Positions 20,701 through 32,236 of a stretch of 64,000 bases of DNA are shown here, one piece after another; the first letter of the stretch is position 1; every line of letters begins with the position of its first letter. The translations under genes were made by a program, and so were the position numbers. The notes below the pieces were generated by a model. That model was not told where the DNA came from. It made no database searches and was given only the letters and a program-made list of their open reading frames with translations. Origin of the DNA: Sabethes cyaneus (taxonomy: Eukaryota; Arthropoda; Insecta; Diptera; Culicidae); NCBI RefSeq assembly GCF_943734655.1, contig NC_071355.1:94309449-94373448 (forward strand), written 5' to 3'.

Positions 20701-21147
20701 TTGCTGTGCGACGTTCAATATTTTTTTCCGATTAATCATCAAAAGCTGTGCAAATGCGTGAATCTGTGTAAAATTGTTATTTTAGTGAACGAATAAGTTA
20801 TTTTCGACGTCAAAATGGTGTAGAATTTTAATGTAACCTTCGTACAGAACGGGTAAGTGGAAAGAAAATCAAAAAAGGGTGAAAAAATCGAAAAAATACG
20901 CAGCTTCCTATCAGACATTTTATTGACAAACTTTTTGTTGCTTTTGCTGTGTTAAATTTGTTCTGGGTGAAAAATTTTGCATGTTGAATAAATTCCAATA
21001 TTTTTTTATTATTTGCTTAAAAACCAAATGAATTAGATGATTTGTCTCTGCATTTCCAGCAATTATAAGGTTGTAAAGAGGCTTTGTTGGCTACCCCCTG
21101 CTAAGAGCAGAAGCTAGTCTAGTGAGCCCTTGCACAAAGAAGTAGTC
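20700..21147 (+). promoter_or_regulatory. Putative 5' UTR exon and intron of RasGAP
   Basis: A donor ggtaagt at 20852/20853 and an acceptor (ctctgcatttccag, ending 21059) bracket a 207-bp intron. Spliced, a noncoding first exon would join 21060, which leads to the ATG at 21148. The transcription start is not defined by sequence. Confidence 0.5.
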
Positions 21148-24100
21148 ATGGCAGATATGATGCGGATGAGTGGAAGTGGGGCGCTGGGAGGGTTTCAACG
21201 GGATAAACTCGGTTCGCCTTCCACCGGGTCTGAGGATGGCGGTGGAATCGATCTCGGTGATATTGCACAGGAATTGGATCAGGATGAGTTCGACGGACCG
21301 ACAACGTTGAACGGTAAGTTTATCTAATTCTCCTTGCTGACCTGTTCGGTCAATAAATATTTTTTTGTTTCAGGAGATCGTCCAGCGATAACTGCTCCTC
21401 CGGAAAGTGAATGGTATCATGGACGGTTGGATCGCTTTAGTGCTGAACAGAGGTTGAAATCTGCTTCCAGACTCGGAAGCTATTTAGGTAAGTATTTCTT
21501 AGAAACATTTATATGTTTCTGGTACATTTTATATTGATTTTCAGTTCGAGAGAGTGACCGTAAGCCCGGTTCGTACGTTCTGAGTTACTCTGGAAGAACG
21601 GGAATCAATCATTTCCGTATTACGGCAGTTTGTGGAGATTTTTATATTGGAGGACGGCAGTTTTTCTCCCTGAGCGATTTGGTCGGTTATTATACATCTT
21701 GCAGCGATTTATTGAAAAGAGAAAAGCTAGTTTATCCAATTCCACCTCCTGAACCAGTCAATGACAAGAAACGCGTTGTGGCTATATTACCATATACGAA
21801 AATGCCCGACACTGACGAATTGACCTTCCAGAAGGGAGATATATTTTTCGTACATAATGACATGGGAGACGGCTGGCTCTGGGTAACCGCTCATCGAACC
21901 GGAGAGCAGGGGATGATTTTCCGTGAATTAGTGGAAGATTTGGATCCTAGCATTGATCCAAATACGGTATTTTCATGGTTCCATCCAACTTGCTCAAAGA
22001 ACGAAGCGGTCGATATGCTGGTCAAAGCTGGCCCAGGGAGCTTCTTGGTTAGACCAAGTGATAACTCTCCAGGAGATTATTCTCTTTTTTTCCACATAAA
22101 CAATCAAATTCAACGTTTTCGTATTGAGAAAAAAGGTGTTCGCTACCTGATGGGAGGACGGACCTTCGAGTGCTTGGATGCAGTCATCAACCGATACCGA
22201 AAGGAACAGATTGTTGAAGGTCATACATTGATGCACGCGGTAATCAACGGCAGTCAACCGGAGTACCATCCACCTACCAGCGTGGCTAGTGCTGCCGAGA
22301 AAATCTATGCTACTTTGCGTGAATGTCGTGATCAAAACATTTTGAAGAAAACAAAGGGCATAAAACATCACGGTTATTTGCTGAAAAAATCGGACAAAAC
22401 TGCCAAATGGAAGCAACTATACTTTGCTTTGCTGGTTGAAGGATCGGAAACTCATCTATGCTTTTACGACAGCCCGAAGAAAACGAAACCAAAAGGATTA
22501 ATTGATCTCTCCTGTGCTTATCTCTACCAGGTGAGAATATTTTATTACATTATGTTACAGTTGCCTATAACAAATACAATGTTTCTAATATTTCACAGTG
22601 CCATGAATCTTTCTGGGAAAGGCAGCACTGCTTCCAGATTGTTGAGCGTGCACTTCCATGCTTAGCAACGATTTCCTATCTATGTGCCAACAGTCAGGAA
22701 AGTTACATTGAATGGGTTACTGCTCTCAAATCCCACTGTGTGTCTCAACTCAGCAAGGCCCAGTCGAAAGTACCTCGACTGCGAGAATTGCGCTGTCTCA
22801 ATCTTCAAATTCTAGAAGCACACCGATTGCCGTTCAAGTTAGTTCCGCATCCGTACTGCATTGTGTCTCTTAACCAAGTAAAAGTGGGCAAAACACGAGT
22901 CAAAACCGCTCCAGATCCGGTCTGGGAAGAGGAATTTGTGTTGGAGTGAGTAGATATTTGGTTTCTATTTAATGAACTGTTATCCTTCTAAATATGTCGG
23001 TTTTATCCCTTTTCAGTGATGTCCCACCAGATGTGGTTACTGTGACTATCACTGTACTGAGCAAAGGTAAACGTGGCAAAGATTCGGAGGTTGCAGAGCT
23101 GATCGTTGATTTGTGCGGACTTAAAAATGGTCAGGAAACTGAGGAATGGTATCCGCTAATCGGCATGACACCGATGGGCGAATGGGGCTCAATTCGCTTG
23201 CGTATACGCTATTTAGACGATTTGGTTATGCCGTGCGAAGAATATAGCCCGTTACAACAGCTACTGGTTGAGCCGGAATTGAACGCAGTTCGCGCGTTGG
23301 CTGAAATTTGCCACAATGACCGCATCCCGTTGGCAACGTCGCTGCTGAAAGTGTTTCGCCATGAGAAACGTGAAACAGAATTGCTGAGAATACTCTGCCA
23401 GGCCGAAGTGGCACGTGAAAATGAGACGACCACGTTGTTTCGAGGTGCTTCGTTGGCTACTACACTCATGGATCTTTACATGCGTGCCGAATGCATAGTA
23501 TTCCTCCAATCAGCTGTTTCCGACACAATCCAAAGAATACTTGAAAGTAAGCAGTCAGGAGAATTGAATCCAACAAAAATGGATGTCAACGACGATGCCT
23601 GCTCAAATGCCGAATTCCTGCTAATGATTCTGGACCAAGTCACTCAGTCAATCTTTACTTCGCCAGATGCATGCCCACGGACAGTGCGCTATATTTGTAA
23701 CTGTCTCCAAAAGGCGGTGGTAGCCAAATGGCCCTCTCCAACCGAACGACTTGTGCGTACCCGTATCGTGTCTGGATTCATATTCTTACGTCTTCTTTGT
23801 CCAGCTTTGCTCAATCCACGTCAATTCAGTCTAGTCAGCGAAACACCTCACCAGATGGCTACTCGGACACTTATTATGGTTGCCAAATGTTTGCAAAACT
23901 TGGCAAATTTGGTCGAGTTTGGCGGAAAGGTATGCTACGCAAAATTTCCATCTCCAAATCCTCCGTATTCAATACGCATATTTTTTTTCTTTTAATTTAA
24001 TTGCAAAAATAGGAACCCTACATGGAAGTGGTGAATCCGTTTATTTTAAAAAATAAGGAGCGTATGATTGTCTTTTTAGATCAGCTATCCTCAGTGACGG

Positions 24101-24390
24101 ATCCAAATCCACCACCGGGTTGTATGGTAGAACAAAACAACTGTACACTCTCAAGCACAGATGCAGGTATGAAATTTGGCATTATCAAAGTTAAGTTCAA
24201 ACCACACTAAAAAAAACTGTATATTTTCCAATTGACAGGACGGGAGCTTGCCACTCTGCATCACATCTGCGTTTCGTACCTACCGGAATTGCAATCAATG
24301 AGTAAGACTAACAATGCGCTCAAGAAATTGGTCACAGTCACCGATATGCTGTCGAAGCACAAACTTAAGTATCGCGAGATGATCAGCTAA
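21148..24390 (+). CDS. vap: p120 RasGAP (RASA1), Drosophila vap orthologue
   Basis: Encodes 943 residues that stimulate GTP hydrolysis by Ras downstream of receptor tyrosine kinases at the plasma membrane. Exons: 21148-21313, 21374-21487, 21545-22530, 22599-22945, 23017-23929, 24013-24166, 24239-24390. Domains in order: acidic N-terminus; SH2 at about 67-155 (WYHGRL, phosphotyrosine-binding Arg95 in LVRES, split by intron 2); SH3 at about 169-228 (RVVAILPYTK, GDGWLWV); second SH2 at about 238-330 (Arg263 in FLVRPS); PH at about 366-475 (GYLLKKSD); C2 at about 483-610; RasGAP catalytic domain at about 620-930 with arginine finger Arg680 (LFRGASLA) and Arg796 of FLRLLCPALLNP. Start ATG 21148 was chosen over an upstream in-frame TTG. 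The C-terminus ends KLKYREMIS. No disruption is seen. Confidence 0.96.
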
Positions 24391-26811
24391 TCTGTGAGCA
24401 AACGAGCAAAATAAGCGAAGTCGAAGAACAATATGGATGTAATACATTGGTCTAAAATCTTACACTTCCTTTGACGTTAACGTCTTGAACACAAACAATG
24501 TCGGGGCTAATTTACCCGTTTGAGAGTATAAATACTACCCGTATATAACAGAATTTCCAGAGTTTGAGCACTCTTAAATTTCCAAGATGTTGCACATTTT
24601 AGTTTTGGTTTACTCTGAATTTTTGGAGTAGGTAAAGTTAAATTCTAAAGCTGCTTATTTGTTGTATTGTTCTAACGATAAATTGTATTCTACAGCTACA
24701 CAATCGTTTTATAGCATTTTACGGTACTCAGGAGAGATATCTTTAGGCATAAAATTTTGACAAAAACGGAGCAAATAAAATGGACGTATATTTCATCGCA
24801 CAACAAAGAATAGGATATTTTCCATTACCAGTTTGGGTTTTAATATGTCTTAACGAAATAGCAACCATTCTAGACTTGTAAAGTCTGGTTATCTTAGTTG
24901 AAATATCCGCTAGAGAAACATGATTAAATAGTAACAATAGATCCACTTCTTGGACATACCAGTTCGTGTTTTGCATCCCAAATGTTTTTTTCTTGTTTTA
25001 GCAAACTGCCGAATAATTGAAAAATAAATAAACTCATAGAAATAATTTACATTTGAACAGATTGATAACGTTCTAGACTGTGTAAACCGAAGAAACTACT
25101 TTCGTAGAATAGTGTGGTGTCAGCGAAACAAACGAAAATCAACCCATACCATAATAAGAAACGAAATAATTTTAATTCTAGTGGCATGTTGGAAACAAAC
25201 AGGAACTAAAAAACAGAATATTATACCAAAAAGACGTGGAGATTCAATTCTCAGTGTAGCGTTTAGGAGACTTTGTCTACGTGCATTTACTTGCGTTTTC
25301 CGCTCTGCTCGAAAGCCCAGATACATCCTAGGTCACTTGATAAGTGCGGTGTATTTGAAAGTTGATTGCAGGGACGTTGATAGCGAGTGCAAAAAAAACG
25401 CCATTTTAGTTAATACACAGATATTTATAAATATGTTATTTTCTACTTTTTATATGCTTTTATTAAAATATTTTCTCTGCTGTCACCCAGATCAATTAGG
25501 CCAAGCTTCAGCCCAGACAATTTTCAATGCATTTTTATAATCATATTTAAACGCAGAATATTACAAATAATTAACGAAATAATAAAAAAGTGTACTTTTC
25601 TCAAAACAAAAAGAAAGAAATGGCAATATTCAAAGTCTAAGCCAACCCATGCCTAAGACCTACCAAGCAATAACTTCGCTCCACATTAATTTCCGAAGAA
25701 CTTCATCCTTGGCACCGGGTCTTATGTGCCTGAATATGTAAAACTGTTATTTAAGATGTTGTATGTTCCCGCTGCTACTCATAAGCCTGCCTTATTAGTA
25801 TACTAGAATCTCTTTACGTCCATTCATTTTACGTGATTTCGTTTTACGTCCAAAATTTGAATAAACGTCCTCTTTTTCTACGACCGATTTTTTTTACGTC
25901 TCCCCAATAGTGGACGTAAAACAAGATTTGAGTGTACGATACAAAGTTCTTAGTTATTAGGATTAATATTCTTGCATCTGAAGCCGAGATGAGAATTTTG
26001 TTCGCATTATTCGAATGCCTTGCTGTTGAGAAAATCTTTATTCGATACCTTGATCAAGCGAAGAGGGCATTCTTGAATATGGCATCAAAGGCAAATTGGT
26101 CACTAAGTCAAATCTCTCTAGTCTCTAAAGCATTCGAACAAAGATGTAAGATTAAACCGGATAATTATTAGTATGAGACTGACAATTATCTACCTGCAAT
26201 ATTGGATTATGAGTTCTCGGGCTCTAAATTATTCAAAGAGTGACACGATTTTGGTACATATATTCTCACCTCTCAGTAATTGTAACATGTGTTAAAATAA
26301 TTATAATTAATCGCTTAGCAAACCACGAATAGAAATGACTCAAAAAGGAACATCATTAGGTGTAAAACAGTATCGATGCTGCCATCAGTACACACGCCAA
26401 TCCAACCCAAGGAGATTTTCGCTCGCCAATTCGTGCTAATTTCCAGAATATACCCAGCATCCTGCAGAGCAAAGTTCAAAGAGGAAAATAAACTAAATGT
26501 AAATCTCTAATCTACCGGTATTGGTATTCATACCCCGTTTTGTTCCTGTCAATCAGACTGGGAAAAAGCGATCGTAAATATGCACAAGTGCAAATCATCA
26601 ACAGGAGAACGGAGAGTAAGCTCTGGAAGTTGAAAATCGCACTCTAAAAAATGGTAAATGTTAAATATATGACTATAACTATACGGAACGTTTTACCATT
26701 TTCGGTCTGGGTAAATCTCACTATTTTGGAACAAAAATATTGGGTTTACTATATTTACGTTGACGAAACTGCTGCTGACGTTTTCGTGTTTTTCTTATAT
26801 GATGGAAAACA
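24391..26811. other. Intergenic region downstream of RasGAP
   Basis: Begins with the RasGAP 3' UTR; the polyadenylation site is not fixed, and AATAAA-like motifs occur near 24773 and 25023. Short ORFs (for example 25112-25540 and 25932-26171) show no domains. A stretch at 25800-25937 repeats tttacgtcca/tggacgtaaa in both orientations and may be a small MITE. Confidence 0.4.
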
Positions 26812-26890
26812 TATCGATACTTATCGATATTTTCGAGACATCGATAATAACGGTACAGTTTTTTGATTACAAAATAAATAATTATCGATA
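26812..26890. promoter_or_regulatory. Cluster of three TATCGATA (DRE-like) palindromes
   Basis: TATCGATA occurs at 26812-26819, 26822-26829 and 26883-26890. In Drosophila this is the DREF-binding DRE core, common in housekeeping promoters. A fourth copy lies at 28961-28968, on the other side of a block of MITEs. Confidence 0.5.
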
Positions 26891-26907
26891 TTTTTAAACA
26901 CTCCGAT

Positions 26908-27162
26908 CAAGGGGTTTCTAGTAAGGTGCATTAGTGCGTAGTAATCGGAGATTACTTTTGTAATCAATTACCCAATTAATTCGGGTAATCAACGGTAATC
27001 AGTATAGTAATCAATGATAATCTTAAGTAATCATTGGCAATCATGACTAATTTATAGTAATCACAAGAGATTGATTACTGGTAATCAGAGGTAATAAGTA
27101 AAGTAATCAATAGTAACTTTTTTTAAAGGTGCGTAGTAATCATTGCTGTTGGAAACCCCTTG
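26908..27162. mobile_element. CAAGGGGTTTCTA MITE, second copy
   Basis: The ends caaggggtttcta and tggaaaccccttg, with the gattac/gtaatc interior, match the element at 14321-14552. Confidence 0.8.
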
Positions 27163-27208
27163 ACTCCAATCTTGACTCCGATAGTTACATGATACAAGGG
27201 GCTTCCAG

Positions 27209-27491
27209 CACAGAGAACAGAATAACAGGCTCGAAGAAAGTAATGGATTTTTTGTGTGTAAAATCTGTCGGTAGCGCCCTTCAGAAATAGTTTGCCAAAC
27301 GCATCAAAAAATATCCATGTACCTTTATCAATATTTCTTTGTGCTGGAGTTACATAGCAGCGACGACAGCGACATCAAGATTTAGTTTGCCACTTACTGC
27401 TCTAGGGGTGCTCTATTAAAGGATTACTGGTAGATTACATGAAAACCTTTTACGCACTTTTTGTCAATTACCTGGTAACCTGTTCTCTGTG
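27209..27491. mobile_element. CACAGAGAACAG MITE, copy B
   Basis: Complete, 283 bp, with ends cacagagaacagaataac and cctgttctctgtg. The flanks cttccag and tttccag suggest a 7-8 bp target duplication with one mismatch. Confidence 0.85.
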
Positions 27492-27649
27492 TTTCCAGTA
27501 CGAGGTATATAATCTTTTATAAGCTTTTATGAACCGTTATGTGCAAGGAGATGTGTTCTAGTTGGATTATAACAGAACTAGAAGTGGCTTATCTGGTTCC
27601 TGGAAATCCGCTAATCCAAGGATGTATTCCGAAATTAAGGCACTTTGTA

Positions 27650-27874
27650 ATCAACAAGTAATCCTACGATAGAGCACCCCTCGAGCTGTGAGTGGCAAAC
27701 TAAAATTTGATGTCACTGCCATCGCTACTATGTTACTCCAGCACAAAGTAATACTAGTAAAGGTGCATGCACATTTTTTTATACGTTTGGCAAACTATTT
27801 CTGGAGGGCGCCATCGGCAGATTACACACAAAAAATCGATCACTTTCTTCGAGCCTGTTAATCTGTTCTCTGTG
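27650..27874. mobile_element. CACAGAGAACAG MITE, copy C (truncated)
   Basis: The right end (gagcctgttaatctgttctctgtg) and the body, from the caagtaatcc block onward, match the family. The other terminus is missing. Confidence 0.7.
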
Positions 27875-27881
27875 TGCCAAC

Positions 27882-28163
27882 CACAGAGAACAGACTACCA
27901 GGTAATTGACAAAAAGTGTGTAAAAGGTTTTTATGTAATCTACGGGTAATCATTCAATAGAGCACCCTTCGAGCAGTAAGTGGCAAACTAAATCTTGATG
28001 TCGCTGCCATCGCTGCTATGTAACTCCAGCACAAAGAAATATTGATAAAGGTACATGGATATTTTTTGATGCGTTTGGCAAACTATTTCTGGAGGGCGCT
28101 ACCGACAGATTTTACACACAATAAATCGATTACTTCCTTCGAGCCTGTTAATCTGTTCTCTGT
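27882..28163. mobile_element. CACAGAGAACAG MITE, copy D
   Basis: A complete 282-bp copy that begins only 7 bp after copy C ends. The two are in the same orientation. Confidence 0.85.
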
Positions 28164-28489
28164 TCACTGATTACCACACTGAGAAAACTTTTCGTATAGT
28201 TTCTATGTGTCCCACACATAGATTTTTGCAATGTGCCCAGTCAATGAACTTTATATGTTAAACAGTTATAATTTATGGGTACGCGAAACTTTTGCACATA
28301 CTATTCATATGCATATATTTTTTATGCATATATGCATATGCATATATATGTGTATAATTGCACATGCTATTCATATCCGTATAATTTTTATGTGTATTTC
28401 TAGGCGGATTGTGCTTATATGCGGCACATGATAACCATCTGGAATTTCATATGGAAATTTACCATTAGTTATGTGCAGAATATTTTGAG

Positions 28490-28936
28490 TGCAGTAATCA
28501 ATCTCTTGTGATTACTAAAAATTCATCATGATTGTAATAGATGTGTGTTATGTTATGGTTATGATTACCAATGATTACTATCAATTTCCCACCCTTTCGT
28601 ACTCGATGAATTATAACCATCGCGGGCGAAACCGTCGCCAAAATCGTCGCGGGGGCAAATATCGTTTATTTTGTCAGGTAAATAGCTTACGTGTTAGACC
28701 AACATAATACATACTTATAACTTACATACAGCCAAGCAGATTCTCTCTGCGACGATTTCAAGCTATCAAAAAAGTGTGCAGCGCGTTTTGTTACAATAGA
28801 AACGGGCAATACTTAAGATTATCATTGATTATTGATTTATTGTAATTGATTGCAAAAGTAATCTCTGATTACTACGCACCGATACGCCTTACTAGAAACC
28901 CCTTGGTTGTAATCATAGCTGTTGGAAACCCCTTGA
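28490..28936. mobile_element. GATTAC-rich MITE, third copy, interrupted
   Basis: Both parts of the gattac family are present (28490-28585 and about 28810-28905), ending ggaaaccccttg, with about 225 bp of unrelated sequence between them. A second aaaccccttg end at 28925-28936 suggests two overlapping insertions. Confidence 0.6.
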
Positions 28937-28960
28937 CGTCATCAAGATTCAAACTAAAAT

Positions 28961-28968
28961 TATCGATA
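28961..28968. promoter_or_regulatory. TATCGATA (DRE-like) site upstream of UTP15
   Basis: A perfect 8-bp palindrome 232 bp before the UTP15 start codon, in AT-rich sequence free of the MITEs. A role as DREF site is inferred from insect promoter knowledge. Confidence 0.5.
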
Positions 28969-29200
28969 TTTTTTTATATCAATAAACGATAGCGAATCAG
29001 CATCGACCGCATCGACAGTTTTACGATTGCCCGGTTTTGCTGTCTCAGGTTTTGCCCAATACAATAAACAACACGTGTAAAAGTAGTATTTTTTAGCTAA
29101 TTTTAAGTTGTGCTGATTATATCCGTTTATTCTGTTTTATTAATGGCAAAAATCGTAAATATAAACGTAATTTAAGTATCTAGAGGTGTTACGCATTAAA

Positions 29201-30863
29201 ATGGGAGAGTTTAAAAAAACAAATCCTCAAATTTACGCAAAATCTTCAACCGTACATTCACCAGATACTATCTACTGGAAGCAACTTGGGGTAAATTGAA
29301 CTAATCAGTGTTACGCCGTTATTAAAAAATTTAAAATTGTAATATTTTTAACAGATCCCCACATTAGTGAAGGAATTTGGTGCTATCGATTACATCGACT
29401 TCAGCCCGGTTGAACCTTATTTATTTGCGGTGACTGCTTCAGTTCGCGTCCAGATTTACAACCCCGTGACGAAATTGGTGGTTAAAAATATTACCAAGTT
29501 TCAAGAAGGAGCTCACGGAGGATCATTTCGTAAAGACGGTAATTTGTTAGTAGCGGGCGATGACCTGGGTAAAGTTCGATTGTTTGATGTTTCGTCTAAA
29601 TCCATATTGCGGTATTTTGCGGGTCACAAAGCTCCAGTTCATCGAACGTTCTTCAATGCCGACGGACACTGTATCAGTAGCTTTTCGGATGATAAAACCG
29701 TGCGATATTGGGACATCGCTACCGAAAAACATTTGCAAACCTTTTCAGAGCATACGGATTATATTAGGGCTGGCTGTACAAGTCCTGTAAACGCTAATAT
29801 TATTGTTTCGGGAGGATATGATCATAAAATCAATATGTATGATACACGAATTCAAACAAAAGTTATGACCTTAGATCACGGTAGCCCAGTGGAATCATTG
29901 ATTTTCTTACCTAGTGGCGGAATAATTCTCAGCGCTGGTGGCACTTCTGTAAATGTATACGATGCATTGGCCGGTGGAAGAAAGATTGCACAGCTCTCTC
30001 AGCACCACAAAACCGTAACATGTTTGCAACTGGCCACTGATGGAAAGCGGCTGTTGTCCGGGAGCTTGGATCGGCATGTCAAAATCTATGATATCGCTAC
30101 CTACCAAGTTGTACATACCATTGATAATCCAAACGCTGTATTGAGCTTAGGTGTTTCAAAAAATGACGATACACTTGTAACTGGAATGGTTGACGGTTTG
30201 ATAGCTATCCACCGACGCGAAAACGTTGATAAGGACACGCATGAATCCGAGAAAAATACATCCCGTCGATTGAAAGTTCAGGCTAGATATGACAACATTT
30301 TTGAAAGTGCCGATGACAAAATCGTCGAATTTCGACACAGTAAAATTGAACAGTTTGATCGTATGTTAAGAAAGTATGAATATAGCAAGGCACTAGATAG
30401 TGTAGTGATACCTAGTGTAATGAACAAAACACCGGAAAAGACGGTTGCCTTAATAAAAGAACTTATTCGGCGCAAGGGTCTACATAGAGCACTAAAAGGC
30501 CGAACACACTCTTTCCTAGTCAAGTTTATAAATTTTGTCATGCGTTTTATCGGCGATTACCGATTCACACCTGCACTGATAGACGCAACGAACATTTTGT
30601 TGGATGTGTACCAAGATGATTTCGAACAGTTTGCAGGTTCAGAAGTCGCAAAAATGTTTACAAATCTTTCTCGAAGGTTAAAAAAAGAAGAACAAATTGT
30701 GCAAGGTTTTCTAGAAGTGCAGGGTCTACTTGAGATGATATCATCGGCAGCCGATGTTAATCAACCTTCAGCAGAACACGACGGAGACAGAGAGAGCATA
30801 TTAATGAAAGAATTTGAAGCTTCCATGGATGCTCAAAAACAAGCTGTTATTAATATTGATTAA
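29201..30863 (+). CDS. UTP15: UTP15, WD40 subunit of the U3 snoRNP / t-UTP complex
   Basis: Encodes 532 residues (human about 518). Two coding exons: 29201-29290 (MGEFKKTNPQIYAKSS...) and 29355-30863, joined in phase 0 by a 64-bp intron. The protein belongs to the nucleolar t-UTP subcomplex of the SSU processome, needed for rDNA transcription and 18S pre-rRNA processing (family knowledge). The N-terminal two thirds form WD40 blades, with visible units near GDDLGKVRLFDVSSKS, SDDKTVRYWDIATEK, GGYDHKINMYDTRI and SGSLDRHVKIYDIATYQ. The C-terminal part, from about residue 340 (KIEQFDRMLRKYEYSKALD), is helical and corresponds to the UTP15 C-terminal domain. The frame is intact. An AATAAATA polyadenylation motif follows at about 30876. 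Confidence 0.94.
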
Positions 30864-31022
30864 TGCTAACTAAATAAATACGACAATATGTACTAAGGAA
30901 ACAAACGAAGACTTTTTTTCGTTGTATAAGTCAACATGTAGTCCAGACAGCTATACTTTGTTTGTTCGATTAGAATAATAACATTTTTTCGAAAGGTTAT
31001 CAACTATCTTTTATTGCTAACT

Positions 31023-32236
31023 AGCTGACCCGACAAACTTCGTATTGCCACAAATTACAATTACTGTGTTGTACAGAAATCCTGAATCTCGGATGACCTT
31101 TATCACTATCTCGAATTTTGCAAGTTTTTGAGGAGTTCATGGGTGTTTTAATATACAAATTTTCCTCACATTGAAATAGAAAACAACTCCCCCCATTGCT
31201 TAGCCTGATAAAATAAAGCGGACAGCATTTAAATATTCGCCATCATTACAAACCATTCGGCCAAATACCATTTTGCGGAACACCAATTCTCGGTTGACCA
31301 TAACGCGGAATATAGAGTTTCGCAGAATACCATTTCGCGAAAAACCTTACGCGGGATGTACCATTGCACGGAAAATCTTTTCGTAGAAAGTACCATGTCG
31401 CAGGGTTGACCCAACTGAAGGAAAGTAATAGAGGTCAGTAGATCTAGGAAAATAAATAAACCTAGATAGAGGTGATCTCTACGGGGGGCTGCCCCCGCAG
31501 TGGCCGGCGCTTCCGACGGCAGGTCGCCGGCAAAACTCGCGGCCTGTGACCGTTTCGCACTGAATTATCTAATGTTACTATTGATAGTTTTTGGCGATCT
31601 TGTTATTGATTAATGTTTTATGAAAGAGTCATTTCTCGAGTTCGATTAGTTTTTGAGTTACGCAAAAATTTCTGTTTTATTTGTATGAGAGTCCTTATCC
31701 CCCTACCACAGGGGTGAGGGGTCTCAAACCATCATTAAAAAAATTCCTGCCTCCAAAACCCCCCACATGCCAAATTTGGTTCCATTTGCTTGATTACTTC
31801 TCGAGTTGTGAGGAAATTTGTATTTCATTTGTATGGTAGCCCCCCCCCCCTCCTAAAAAGGGAGCGGGGTCCTAATTCATCATAGAAAAAAATCATGCCT
31901 CCAAAAACACCCACACGCCAAATATGGTTCCATTTGATTACTTAATTCTCGAGTTATGAGGAAATTTGGTATTTCATTCGTATAGGAGCCCCCCCCCCTT
32001 TAAAGGGAGAGGGGTAATCATTGCCCTCATAAAGAGGGGAGGGGTCTCAATTAACCATAGAAAAAAATTGTCTACAAAAACACCCATATGCTAAATTTGG
32101 TTCCATTTGCTTGATTAGTTTTCGAGTTATGAGGAAATTTGTATTCCATTTGTATGGGAGCCCCCCTCCTAAAAAGGTAAGGGGTCTCAATTCATCATAG
32201 AAAAAAATCATGCCTCCAAAAACACCCACATACCAA
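31023..32236 (+). mobile_element. Tandem-repeat-bearing element (TAGCTGACCCGACAAAC family), copy 1, 3'-truncated
   Basis: Begins ctagctgacccgacaaactt. A GC-rich block (31480-31550) is followed by imperfect tandem units of about 110 bp (31620-32236), each with ttcgagttatgaggaaattt, atttgtatgggagcccccc and aaaaaatcatgcctccaaaa. It stops abruptly in a unit and joins BEL-derived sequence. A full copy is at 61863-63309. No coding frame is seen and the superfamily is not recognised. Confidence 0.7.

Noticed and set aside
21994..23509. Antisense ORFs over RasGAP (21994-22416, 23209-23509 and others)
   Set aside because: They are mirror frames of conserved coding exons, with no domains and no splice support.
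29547..30541. ORFs on either strand overlapping UTP15
   Set aside because: They are shadow frames of the WD40 coding sequence.
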